Numbered from the stretch's first letter, positions 1-5,855 are shown. The stretch: DNA of 5,855 nt from Phycisphaerae bacterium (GCA_002683195.1 NYSW01000036.1:44710-50564); one strand, 5' to 3'. The notes: generated by a model from the letters alone, not told the origin. Numbers and translations: made by a program.

Positions 1-132
1 CCCCGGGGGTGCCTGAAAAAGTCCGTCGCGGAATGACCGGATGATCCAAACTTTCGCGTCCATGGCGGCCGCGAGGCGAGTACGATTCCGACCCTCGGAT
101 GATTCTTCGTCCGATCGAAATCGTTTGAACCC

Positions 133-161
133 AGGTTCGGGGCCGTTTCTCGGTCCCGCCT
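133..161 (+). other. Hairpin in the trxA leader
   Basis: CGGGGCCG (138-145) pairs with CGGTCCCG (151-158) over 8 bp, including one G-U, around the loop TTTCT. After a two-base TT bulge, AGG (133-135) pairs with CCT (159-161). It ends 33 bases before the trxA start. No T-run follows, so a rho-independent terminator is unlikely. It may be an untranslated-leader structure or chance in GC-rich DNA. Confidence 0.35.
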
Positions 162-180
162 CGAATTCCAGATCCTCTCC

Positions 181-185
181 AAGGA
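181..185 (+). promoter_or_regulatory. Ribosome binding site of trxA
   Basis: AAGGA lies 9 bases before the ATG at 195. It is a moderate Shine-Dalgarno match and supports 195 over other possible starts, since the protein from 195 begins exactly where thioredoxins usually begin. Confidence 0.5.
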
Positions 186-194
186 ATCGATCGC

Positions 195-524
195 ATGGCC
201 AGCACCGCCGTCCACGAATTCACCGACGCCAACTTTGCCGCTGACGCAATGCAGTCCGACCAGCCCGTTCTCGTCGACTTCTGGGCCGAATGGTGCGGCC
301 CGTGCCGCATGCTCGCGCCCGTGATCGACGAGCTTGCCGGCGAGTACGAAGGACGCGCTCGCATCGGCAAGCTCGACGTCGATTCGAACCGCGAAGTCGC
401 GACCCAGTTCGGCATCATGTCGATCCCCACCGTTCTGATCCTCAAGAACGGCGAAATCGCCAAGAAGTTCGTCGGCATCGCCCAGAAGGGTGACATCGCC
501 GAGGCACTCGACGCCGCCATGTGA
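195..524 (+). CDS. trxA: Thioredoxin
   Basis: This is a 109-residue cytoplasmic thioredoxin, the usual length for a single-domain TrxA. It reduces disulfides in target proteins such as ribonucleotide reductase and peroxiredoxins, and is itself recycled by thioredoxin reductase. The active site WCGPC is at residues 33-37 (redox cysteines 34 and 37), inside the typical VDFWAEWCGPCRMLAP block. The buried Asp28 and the cis-proline loop SIPT (Pro78) are present, as is the C-terminal KNGE...FVG strand-turn region. There is no signal peptide, so it is not a periplasmic thiol-disulfide protein. An ATG with AAGGA 9 bases upstream sets the start. The last codon and stop (ATGTGA, 519-524) form the head of a 12-bp tandem repeat, so the gene end has been drawn into a minisatellite. 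It appears monocistronic: a hairpin follows and the next gene starts 203 bases on. Confidence 0.97.
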   Translation: MASTAVHEFTDANFAADAMQSDQPVLVDFWAEWCGPCRMLAPVIDELAGEYEGRARIGKLDVDSNREVATQFGIMSIPTVLILKNGEIAKKFVGIAQKGDIAEALDAAM

Positions 525-578
525 CCAACCATGTGACGGGCCATGTGACGGGCCATGTGACGGGCCATGTGACGGGCC
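519..578 (+). repeat. 12-bp tandem repeat over the trxA stop codon
   Basis: Five head-to-tail 12-bp units start at 519, 531, 543, 555 and 567. Units 2-5 are identical (ATGTGACGGGCC). Unit 1 (ATGTGACCAACC) differs at three adjacent bases and includes the final Met codon and TGA stop of trxA. Because 12 is a multiple of three, each unit places another TGA in the trxA frame (522, 534, 546, 558, 570), so readthrough of one stop would meet the next after three codons. Perfect identity of units 2-5 suggests recent slippage expansion. There are no spacers, so this is not a CRISPR array. Confidence 0.95.
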
Positions 579-599
579 GGTCTCGTGTCCGCTCGTGGC

Positions 600-613
600 C
601 GGTGCTTGCACCG
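600..613 (+). other. Small hairpin between trxA and the S9 peptidase gene
   Basis: CGGTG (600-604) pairs with CACCG (609-613) around CTTG. It is a 5-bp GC-rich stem, visible by eye but short enough to be chance. Confidence 0.25.
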
Positions 614-632
614 TCCCAGGCGAGAAAGCCAC

Positions 633-679
633 TGCCGCCCCATTCCGGGATCCCGTATTCGGGCCGGAATGAGGCGGCA
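633..679 (+). terminator. Large hairpin after trxA, possible terminator
   Basis: Bases 633-648 pair with 664-679 (15 of 16 pairs; the only mismatch is C640 against A672). Inside, after a GAT bulge (649-651), CCCG (652-655) pairs with CGGG (660-663) around the tetraloop TATT. The sequence after the stem is TTTCATTCTC, T-rich but without a true T-run. It lies 109 bases after the trxA stop and 49 before the next start, which fits transcript termination or 3'-end protection of trxA mRNA. It could also be one copy of a dispersed palindromic repeat; no second copy is in this window. Confidence 0.55.
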
Positions 680-727
680 TTTCATTCTCGACGGGCGAAC
701 TTCGTTCGGATCGATGACAATCCGTGA

Positions 728-3013
728 ATGCTTCGTTGCCCCGTCCCATCGTTGCTGGTCGTTCTCACGGCCATCCTCACCGTTTGTCCGAGTGGATCCG
801 CCGCTTCGGTTGAACCACCGGTCCGAACTCCAGTCACCGCCGGTGACCTTCTTCGAATGCGAACCATTCGAGAGGTGGTCATCGATCCGGAGGCTCGGTT
901 CGCGATCGTTTCGATCGAGAGTTTCGATTCGAAGGGCGATTCCGACGCCGGACCGGAAGAGAGACGTCGTCCCGGCGATCATGAGATCCGACGTCATCTT
1001 CATCGTGTCGATCTTCAGGATCGAAACCCCTCGCTGATCCCGCTCACTTTCGGTGACCGCCGCGATGGATCGCCAAGAATCTCTCCGGACGGCAGCCGGC
1101 TGGCCTTCATTCGTCAGGCCGTTTCCGGTGGGGAGGACGACGAGAAACCGCAGGTCTGGGTGCTGCCTTTGAACGGTGGGGGTGAAGCAAGGCCCATCAC
1201 CCGCTTCGAGCACGGTGTCTCCGGCGCGGAATGGTCGCCGGATGGTCGGCATCTTCTGGTCGAGACCCGCTGGAATCTGAGTGATCTGATCGAAGCCGAG
1301 GGCCCCCCGGTCTGGGATGCCGGTCGGCCGGGTCGATTGGCGTCTGAACACGCGGTCGAGCCGGATCCCGACGGCACGGTGGAGGAGGTTCGGGCCTGGC
1401 TCGATGCCAATACCGATGATCGCACGCCCAAGCTCGTGAACCGACTCGGATACCTCGGTGAACGGGCGGTCGAGGAGACCTGGCGTCCACGGCAACTCAT
1501 GCTGGTCGACCGAGAGGGCGAGGAGGAGCCGATTCGTCTGGGCAAGGGAGTGGTTGATCGCCGGTCGGGTGTCTTCACGGTGGACGGACGATCAGTGGTC
1601 TTGGTGACCACCGGAGGGGAACAGCATCCTGATCTGACGTTGGATTCCCGTCTGGAGATCATCGATCTTGAAACCCCCGATGTCGCCCGCCCGCTCTTTG
1701 ACGAGGACGGTTGGCGGGTATCGGATCCGCAATCGGGTCCGGACGGGAGCCTCATCGCCTTCGTCGCTCAGCGCACCGACGAGCCGGCGTATCGCGGGCG
1801 GCAGATCGGTCTGGTGCCGGCCAGTGGCGGCGAACCGATCTGGGCCACGAGTGGGGAATGGACGAGCGTGTCGTCGTATCGCTGGGGTCACGAGCCGGCG
1901 ACGGTGCTTTTCACGGCGCGGCGTCATGGCGGCGTACCTTTCTTCACCGCGAGTCCCGCCACCCTGCAGCCGGTCGAGTCGAATCGCCTTCGGGAAGGGC
2001 TCCCCGCCCAGGTTCATGGTTTCGATGTCGGACGCGATACGACGATCTGGATTGAATCCTCGGCCGGGGCGCCGTCGACCCTGCGGGTCCTCGACGAGAC
2101 GGGAGAACGGCTGGTCTTCGATCCGAATCCCTGGATCGCAACTCGAGAAATCGCTCGCCCGACGGAAGATTGGATCACTCGCCCCGACGGCTCACAGGTT
2201 CAGAGCTGGCTGTTGCCTCCCAATGGACTTCTTCCGGGCGAGACCGCGCCGCTGATTCTGGCGATCCATGGGGGGCCGATGTCGATGTGGGGCCCCGCCG
2301 AGCCCACGATGTGGCTCGAATGGCAGTTGGCGGCCGCCTGGGGCTACGGCGTGGTCTACGCGAACCCTCGGGGCTCCAGTGGCTACGGGGAGCGCTTTCA
2401 GCGAGGAAACCATCAGAACTGGGGTGCCGGTCCGGCCGGAGACTGTCTGGCCGCCCTCGATGCCGCAACGGAACGTGCCTGGGTGGACCCGGATCGCCTG
2501 GTGGTCACCGGAGGCTCGTACGGCGGTTACCTCACGGCCTGGATCATCGCCCATGACCATCGCTTCAAGGCGGCGGTGGCCCAGCGTGGGGTCTATGACC
2601 TTGCGACCTTCTTCGGCGAGGGCAACGCCTATCAACTCGTCGAATGGGCCTTTGGCGGGTATCCCCACGATCCGAGGTTTGCGGCGATGCTTGATCGCGA
2701 GAGTCCGGTTCGCCACGCGGCCCGGATCGAGACACCGCTTCTGGTACTCCACGGGGAAGACGATCGCCGAACGGGTGTGAGTCAGTCCGGCATGCTTTTT
2801 CGGGCCCTCAAGGTCCAGGGCCGTCCGGTGGAATACGTCCTCTATCCCGGTGCGGGGCATGATCTGAGTCGGTCCGGTGATCCGGTGACCCGGATGGACC
2901 GACTGGTTCGAATTCTGGAGTTCTTCACTCGATTTGCGCCTCCCGATGAGACTCGACTTCCGTCGGCCTCCCCGGAACCGGGCGGCGAGGTTGGGTTGGA
3001 AAAGGGAATTTGA
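728..3013 (+). CDS. Secreted S9 family peptidase (prolyl oligopeptidase / dipeptidyl-peptidase type)
   Basis: This is a 761-residue serine peptidase with the two-domain layout of family S9. Residues 1-25 form a Sec signal peptide: basic start, hydrophobic core at 9-19, probable cut after SGSA. The mature enzyme therefore acts in the periplasm or outside. Residues about 30-480 form a beta-propeller with WD40-like (PD40) repeats, for example SPDG at 119-122 and 170-173 and GPDG at 337-340; in this family the propeller screens substrates so that short peptides are cut. Residues about 490-740 form the alpha/beta-hydrolase domain: oxyanion block HGGP at 514-517, nucleophile elbow GGSYGG with Ser597, catalytic Asp679 in HGEDDRR, catalytic His711 in GAGHD. 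The triad is intact. The start is ATG at 728 without a clear Shine-Dalgarno, chosen because it directly precedes the signal peptide. S9A, S9B and S9C cannot be separated by eye, so the exact peptide preference is unknown. Confidence 0.93.
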   Translation: MLRCPVPSLLVVLTAILTVCPSGSAASVEPPVRTPVTAGDLLRMRTIREVVIDPEARFAIVSIESFDSKGDSDAGPEERRRPGDHEIRRHLHRVDLQDRNPSLIPLTFGDRRDGSPRISPDGSRLAFIRQAVSGGEDDEKPQVWVLPLNGGGEARPITRFEHGVSGAEWSPDGRHLLVETRWNLSDLIEAEGPPVWDAGRPGRLASEHAVEPDPDGTVEEVRAWLDANTDDRTPKLVNRLGYLGERAVEETWRPRQLMLVDREGEEEPIRLGKGVVDRRSGVFTVDGRSVVLVTTGGEQHPDLTLDSRLEIIDLETPDVARPLFDEDGWRVSDPQSGPDGSLIAFVAQRTDEPAYRGRQIGLVPASGGEPIWATSGEWTSVSSYRWGHEPATVLFTARRHGGVPFFTASPATLQPVESNRLREGLPAQVHGFDVGRDTTIWIESSAGAPSTLRVLDETGERLVFDPNPWIATREIARPTEDWITRPDGSQVQSWLLPPNGLLPGETAPLILAIHGGPMSMWGPAEPTMWLEWQLAAAWGYGVVYANPRGSSGYGERFQRGNHQNWGAGPAGDCLAALDAATERAWVDPDRLVVTGGSYGGYLTAWIIAHDHRFKAAVAQRGVYDLATFFGEGNAYQLVEWAFGGYPHDPRFAAMLDRESPVRHAARIETPLLVLHGEDDRRTGVSQSGMLFRALKVQGRPVEYVLYPGAGHDLSRSGDPVTRMDRLVRILEFFTRFAPPDETRLPSASPEPGGEVGLEKGI

Positions 3014-3024
3014 ATGGCTGGAGA

Positions 3025-3037
3025 CCCGGTTCCCGGG
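3025..3037 (+). other. Short GC hairpin after the S9 peptidase stop
   Basis: CCCGG (3025-3029) pairs with CCGGG (3033-3037) around TTC, starting 12 bases after the stop. No T-run follows, so it is at most a weak terminator or an mRNA end structure. Confidence 0.25.
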
Positions 3038-3111
3038 CCTTCATCGCCGACATCACCATTGCTCTTCGTCGGAATTGTTGCCGCGGGGCCTCATTGGAGG
3101 TAGTCTCCTCG

Positions 3112-3131
3112 GCCCGCGTCTTGGCGCGGGC
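3112..3131 (+). other. GC-rich hairpin just upstream of tRNA-Ala
   Basis: GCCCGCG (3112-3118) pairs perfectly with CGCGGGC (3125-3131), and T3119-G3124 can add a wobble pair, leaving the loop CTTG. It sits 17 bases before the 5' end of the tRNA. It may terminate the S9 peptidase transcript, or be part of the tRNA precursor leader removed by RNase P. No clear tRNA promoter was identified between 3014 and 3148. Confidence 0.4.
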
Positions 3132-3148
3132 ACCCAGACCCAGACCAC

Positions 3149-3221
<73 letters not shown>

Positions 3222-3224
3222 TTC

Positions 3225-3249
3225 GACACCCCGCCTCCGGCGGGGTGTC
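3225..3249 (+). terminator. Terminator hairpin of tRNA-Ala
   Basis: GACACCCCGCC (3225-3235) pairs perfectly over 11 bp with GGCGGGGTGTC (3239-3249) around TCC, starting three bases after the mature tRNA end. Only TTCGT follows, so the T-tract is poor, but position and stability make termination or 3'-end definition of the tRNA precursor the likely role. Confidence 0.7.
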
Positions 3250-3263
3250 TTCGTATCCGGATT

Positions 3264-3285
3264 CCTCGGTTCCCCGTGACCGAGG
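3264..3285 (+). other. Second hairpin between the tRNA and the zeta-type gene
   Basis: CCTCGGT (3264-3270) pairs perfectly with ACCGAGG (3279-3285) around the 8-base loop TCCCCGTG. It is the middle one of three successive stem-loops in this 125-base gap. Its role is unknown. Confidence 0.4.
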
Positions 3286-3300
3286 TATCCTGCCCTTCCC

Positions 3301-3324
3301 GCGAGGCTGACTGTTCGGCCTCGC
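3301..3324 (+). promoter_or_regulatory. Hairpin in the leader of the zeta-type gene
   Basis: GCGAGGCTGA (3301-3310) pairs with TTCGGCCTCGC-side bases 3315-3324 over 10 bp with one T-G wobble (3308/3317), leaving the loop CTGT. It ends 10 bases before the GGAG ribosome binding site of the next gene. It could influence translation initiation or mRNA stability; this is inferred from position only. Confidence 0.4.
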
Positions 3325-3334
3325 CCCGATCATC

Positions 3335-3338
3335 GGAG
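3335..3338 (+). promoter_or_regulatory. Ribosome binding site of the DUF1476/zeta-type gene
   Basis: GGAG is spaced 8 bases from the ATG at 3347. It is the clearest Shine-Dalgarno in the window and fixes this start. Confidence 0.6.
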
Positions 3339-3346
3339 CAGTAGTC

Positions 3347-3667
3347 ATGAGCGAGAGTGGTTTCGAACGGCGCGAAGAAGGTTTCGAGGCGAAGTTCCAC
3401 GCCGAGGGCGATCAGAAGTTTCGCCTGGAGATGCGTCGCGACAAACTCTTCGCCCGCTGGGCGGCCGAACGACTCGGACTCGAGGGCGACGCGGTCGACG
3501 CCTACGAGAAGGAAGTGGTGAGGGCGGACCTCAAGGAACCTGGAGATCAGGACGTCCTGACCAAGGTCGGGTTGGATCTCGATGCCAAGCAGGTCGGATT
3601 GAGCCCGGAGGCGCTTCAGACCGAGTTCGAGCGGTGCCATCAGGAAGCCGCGAGCGAGGAAGGCTGA
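3347..3667 (+). CDS. DUF1476 family protein, F1-ATPase inhibitor zeta-subunit-like
   Basis: This is a 106-residue, highly charged, probably all-helical cytoplasmic protein. It resembles the DUF1476 family, whose characterised member is the zeta subunit of the Paracoccus denitrificans F1FO-ATP synthase. That protein inserts its N-terminus into F1 and blocks ATP hydrolysis. Matching blocks recalled from the family are FERREEGFEAKF (6-17), RRDKLFARWAAERLGL (30-45) and VVRADLKEPGDQDVL (57-71), followed by a spaced DLDAKQVGLS segment (77-86) typical of the C-terminal helices. Length agrees with the family (about 105). The family assignment is from memory of its consensus; the inhibitory function here is inferred. 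It lies 125 bases after tRNA-Ala with its own GGAG site and a preceding hairpin, so it is probably transcribed alone. No ATP synthase gene is nearby. The family is best known from Alphaproteobacteria, which either informs the host taxon or marks a transferred or more widely spread gene. Confidence 0.8.
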   Translation: MSESGFERREEGFEAKFHAEGDQKFRLEMRRDKLFARWAAERLGLEGDAVDAYEKEVVRADLKEPGDQDVLTKVGLDLDAKQVGLSPEALQTEFERCHQEAASEEG

Positions 3668-3711
3668 TCGTCTCCGACCCCAGGCGACGCTCTGAAAACA
3701 TCAACGTTTGA

Positions 3712-3721
3712 ACGGATCCGT
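3712..3721. other. Perfect 10-bp palindrome between convergent genes
   Basis: ACGGATCCGT is self-complementary and touches the last base of the flippase stop codon. It lies in the 53-base gap between the convergent zeta-type and flippase genes. There is no loop or T-run, so a terminator role is doubtful. No other terminator is evident in this gap. Confidence 0.25.
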
Positions 3722-5196
3722 CACCCCGATGGCCGGGATTGCCTGCGCCATTGCAGCAAGGCCACTCCCGCCGCGAGGAGGACCGTGGTCGCCAATCCGA
3801 CCCGAATCCCTTCGGACGTGATGGTCTGCTGCAGCAGCACTCCGATGGCGGAAATGATGGCCAGGGCCGTCAGTGAAAGCACCACCGGCAAGAAGGACGA
3901 GGGTAGGAAACGCTGTTGCCAGAGGCCGGCCACGGCACTTGCAAGCAGTTCGGCGATCACCACGGATACCGCGAGGCCGAGGAGTCCGAAATCCGCCCAG
4001 AGTGCGATGATCGCCAACGGCAGTCCGGCCAGTCGGGCGATGTTTCCGGTCAGGGACGTGGAGTTATGACCAAGCCCGGTACTCGTGGAGTAACAGGCCG
4101 TCCGTATGAGTTGAACGCCCATGGCGACGATCAGAAATGGAGCCACCGATGCTCCGGCTTTGAAGGCATCCCCGAGGACCAGCAGGAAGACGAGGTCTCC
4201 CACCAGCCCGCCGGTGAAAGCGATCGCCGCCGCCAGAAGCGTGGTCCAGAACAGGAAGATGCTGAATTGTTTCGCGCAGCGTTCGGGGGTCGACTTCGTT
4301 GCCGCGATTCCGGGGATCACGATGGATTGCATCGTCTTGACGATCGTGCCGCGAGGCAGAAGGACGATCACGGCGACGGTTCCGTAGGCTCCAAGACTCT
4401 TGAGATCCAGACTTGGAAGCCAGCTGATTTTTTCACTGAGGATGATGACCATTCGGTCCGACTGGGTGTTGACCCAGAACAGGAAACCGGCGGGCAGCAG
4501 CGGAAGGGTGAACCAGAAGATTTCGCGAAGGTGATGCGTGTGCAGTCGCACTCGCCAGGTGGAGACGGCGACCAGGTGACTGATGAAGACTCGGCCCAGA
4601 CTGTTTGCAACCGCCACGATCGGAACCACCCAGATGGAGCGGATGAACGCGAGGGCGATGATCGCCGCCAGGGTGCTGGTCAGGGATCCTGAGAGCTCGA
4701 TGAACGCCACTTTGCGGAAAAGCCGATTTCGGAGATCCCGCCAGGCGTCGAGATGGATGAGGCCTTCAAGCAAGGGAATCGAAGCGGTCAGGATCATCGG
4801 TCCGCGCAGATCGGCGAAGCCGAAGATCGGAAGCACGAAATACGTGGTCACGGCGAGAACCACCGAGGCTATGAGTCCCCGCAGGATGGCGGTGCCCTGC
4901 AGCGAACTCTGGAAGCGTGGATCCTCTCCGTGTTGCGATTGGACCAGCTGCCACGCGGCATTCAGGGTGAAGATGGACAAGAAGAATCCCGACACCAGAC
5001 CGATCACCATGGCCTGGCCTTGAATCTCCGTTCCCAGCGATCGGCTGACCAGAATGTTCCGGCCAAGACCGACCAGTTGCCCGATCGCCAGGCAAGCGGT
5101 CATGATCAGGGGGCCGTTGAATCTGGAAGGAGCCAGAGGCGCGGCCGGCGTCTGAATCGGAGGTTCTTCAGTGCCCAAGGGTTTCTCTGGCGTCAA
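3721..5196 (-). CDS. Polysaccharide flippase of the MOP superfamily (Wzx/RfbX-like)
   Basis: This is a 491-residue inner-membrane protein with about 14 hydrophobic segments, for example near residues 28-46, 62-82, 104-124, 169-184, 188-212, 228-243, 269-283, 313-329, 350-370, 389-423, 434-455 and 465-482. It has an early SRSLG motif (51-55), corresponding to the SRxLGxxxxG loop after TM1 in this superfamily, and an NTQSDRMVI segment (243-251) typical of TM7 in lipid-linked oligosaccharide flippases. Such proteins move undecaprenyl-linked glycan units from the cytoplasmic to the periplasmic face. The start is TTG at 5196, preceded directly by an in-frame TGA (5197-5199), so the gene cannot begin further upstream. 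Later options are TTG at residue 7 or ATG at Met32, but Met32 would cut into TM1. No Shine-Dalgarno is visible. It begins 18 bases after the end of the decayed SGNH hydrolase gene, suggesting one exopolysaccharide or O-antigen transcript. The glycan substrate cannot be told from sequence. Confidence 0.85.
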   Translation of the reverse strand: MTPEKPLGTEEPPIQTPAAPLAPSRFNGPLIMTACLAIGQLVGLGRNILVSRSLGTEIQGQAMVIGLVSGFFLSIFTLNAAWQLVQSQHGEDPRFQSSLQGTAILRGLIASVVLAVTTYFVLPIFGFADLRGPMILTASIPLLEGLIHLDAWRDLRNRLFRKVAFIELSGSLTSTLAAIIALAFIRSIWVVPIVAVANSLGRVFISHLVAVSTWRVRLHTHHLREIFWFTLPLLPAGFLFWVNTQSDRMVIILSEKISWLPSLDLKSLGAYGTVAVIVLLPRGTIVKTMQSIVIPGIAATKSTPERCAKQFSIFLFWTTLLAAAIAFTGGLVGDLVFLLVLGDAFKAGASVAPFLIVAMGVQLIRTACYSTSTGLGHNSTSLTGNIARLAGLPLAIIALWADFGLLGLAVSVVIAELLASAVAGLWQQRFLPSSFLPVVLSLTALAIISAIGVLLQQTITSEGIRVGLATTVLLAAGVALLQWRRQSRPSG

Positions 5197-5214
5197 TCAA
5201 AGGGGAAAGGTTCG

Positions 5215-5855
5215 CTACCGGCAGGCATTGCCCAGGAGCCCTCGAGAAAGGATTTCGAGGCGGAAGGTATCCGCGACGAGTCTGCATCCCAGAGGTGTCC
5301 AGTGCTCGTGCGATTTCTACCAGTAGAACATCTCGCCATGTGGAGTGTGAAAGGGATCTTTTGGGGTGACGTCGGAAAGTGATTCCTCGTCGATACAGGG
5401 GAAACGATCGAAGAACGTCTCCCGACCGCGTCGGGCGGGGATCGAGAGCATGAGAAACTCCGCTCCCGTCTCCGCGCAGCGATCTTGAATCGCCTCGAGA
5501 ATCATGCGGCCCAGGGCCTGCCGTGAGCTGATTCCATTCGGGGAGCCGCGCCGCCGTCTCTTCCTTCGGGGGGCTTTTTTTCGCCGGCCTTCCGACGACA
5601 CAAGCTTTTGCAAGGGCGATTGCGGTCGCGCAGAGGCCGAAGACCCACGTCACCTGTGGGTTGGCGAGGAATCGAGGTGACCAGGGGCTTCCAGGCCAGT
5701 TGATTCCGACCGGTACGAACGTCCCGAGCATGGCGTCGGTCGAGATCCCGCCCGGCACGTGCGAGAACCTCGGTACTGGATTGCCCTGGGACTCCAAGGT
5801 TGAAAACGGTCCACCCCGGAATGTCGGGAGTCCCGAGTGCCGCAGCCCTCGAGTC
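5215..5855 (-). pseudogene. Decayed SGNH/GDSL-type hydrolase gene, 5' end outside the window
   Basis: Homology-like blocks run through three reading frames. From the right edge to about 5739 one frame gives VFNLGVPGQSSTEVLARAG then RDLD, the second conserved block of SGNH hydrolases. One stray base (C5738) later the next frame continues DAMLGTFVPVGINWPG, the GxN block, as far as the A7/C6 homopolymers at 5568-5581. Around there the frame shifts again to LGRMILEAIQDRC...GAEFLMLSIP, a strand-helix pattern. A TAG at 5317-5319 then interrupts this frame, after which it resumes with HEHWTPLGCRLVAD and ends at TAG 5215-5217. Relatives normally have Asp-x-His-Trp at this point; here the Asp position is His (CAC, 5308-5310), so the catalytic acid may be lost too. 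The N-terminal GDS nucleophile block would lie beyond the edge. Such enzymes in glycan loci add or remove acyl groups. Sequencing error is possible for the homopolymer site but less so for all lesions together. Confidence 0.75.

Larger units (their letters stand above)
1..194 (+). other. Leader region upstream of trxA, no gene recognised
   Basis: No convincing coding sequence is visible here. Two frames entering from the left edge close quickly (TGA at 34-36 and at 42-44), so the tail of an upstream plus-strand gene cannot be excluded, but nothing in those few residues is recognisable. No clear -35/-10 pair was found; TTGAAC at 125-130 has no good -10 partner. The only structure is a hairpin at 133-161, listed separately. 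The trxA ribosome binding site (AAGGA, 181-185) lies at the right end. Confidence 0.5.

Noticed and set aside
519..578. CRISPR-like array
   Set aside because: The units are 12 bp, contiguous and without spacers, so it is a simple tandem repeat.
585..1037. 150-residue plus-strand open frame overlapping the S9 peptidase start
   Set aside because: It overlaps a well-supported coding frame, has arginine/serine-rich low-complexity composition and no recognisable motif.
2192..2860. 222-residue minus-strand open frame inside the S9 peptidase gene
   Set aside because: It lies wholly opposite the catalytic domain, whose motifs are intact on the plus strand.
3014..3103. 29-codon open frame (ATG 3014) straight after the S9 peptidase stop
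   Set aside because: It is very short, has no ribosome binding site or recognisable motif, and runs through a GC hairpin. It may be translated by reinitiation but cannot be supported.
3916..4692. 258-residue plus-strand open frame opposite the flippase
   Set aside because: It is rich in Gly, Asp, Arg and Gln with no domain pattern, as expected for the antisense of a GC-rich membrane-protein gene.
5168..5797. Single 209-residue minus-strand protein overlapping the flippase start
   Set aside because: Only its middle part (about 5737-5582) carries SGNH-like sequence. Before and after that the homology lies in other frames, so it is a fragment of the broken gene and not an intact one.

Overview
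This is a high-GC bacterial window with short intergenic gaps. It holds four intact protein genes, one tRNA and one decayed gene. A Sec-exported S9 peptidase and a polysaccharide flippase suggest a diderm (Gram-negative) host. The taxon is uncertain. Weak ribosome binding sites and the style of the thioredoxin and peptidase would suit a Planctomycetota/Phycisphaerales-like genome. The small gene at 3347-3667 belongs to a family (DUF1476, the F1-ATPase zeta inhibitor) known mainly from Alphaproteobacteria. I cannot settle this from sequence alone.

Left part, plus strand: a 194-base leader with one hairpin, then trxA (195-524). The trxA stop codon lies in the first unit of a 12-bp tandem repeat (519-578) in which every unit carries an in-frame TGA. 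A large hairpin (633-679) follows and may end the trxA transcript. Next is a full-length, signal-peptide-bearing prolyl-oligopeptidase-type S9 peptidase (728-3013).

Middle, plus strand: tRNA-Ala(GGC) at 3149-3221 is followed three bases later by an 11-bp perfect terminator-like hairpin. Two more hairpins lie between it and the DUF1476/zeta-type gene (3347-3667). That gene converges on the minus-strand block, with 53 bases between them.

Right part, minus strand: a 491-residue MOP/Wzx-type flippase (3721-5196, TTG start) lies 18 bases downstream of the remains of an SGNH/GDSL-type hydrolase gene (5215-5855, entering from the right edge). The hydrolase can be read only by joining three frames, and it also has an in-frame TAG just before its C-terminal His-Trp block. 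The pair looks like the end of an exopolysaccharide or O-antigen locus: the SGNH protein would have acylated or deacylated the glycan and the flippase would move lipid-linked glycan across the inner membrane. The other genes are housekeeping (redox, peptide turnover, tRNA, ATP synthase control). I see no mobile element, CRISPR array or clearly new multigene system. The most notable items are the multiply broken SGNH gene, the stop-codon minisatellite behind trxA, and the zeta-inhibitor homologue behind a series of hairpins.
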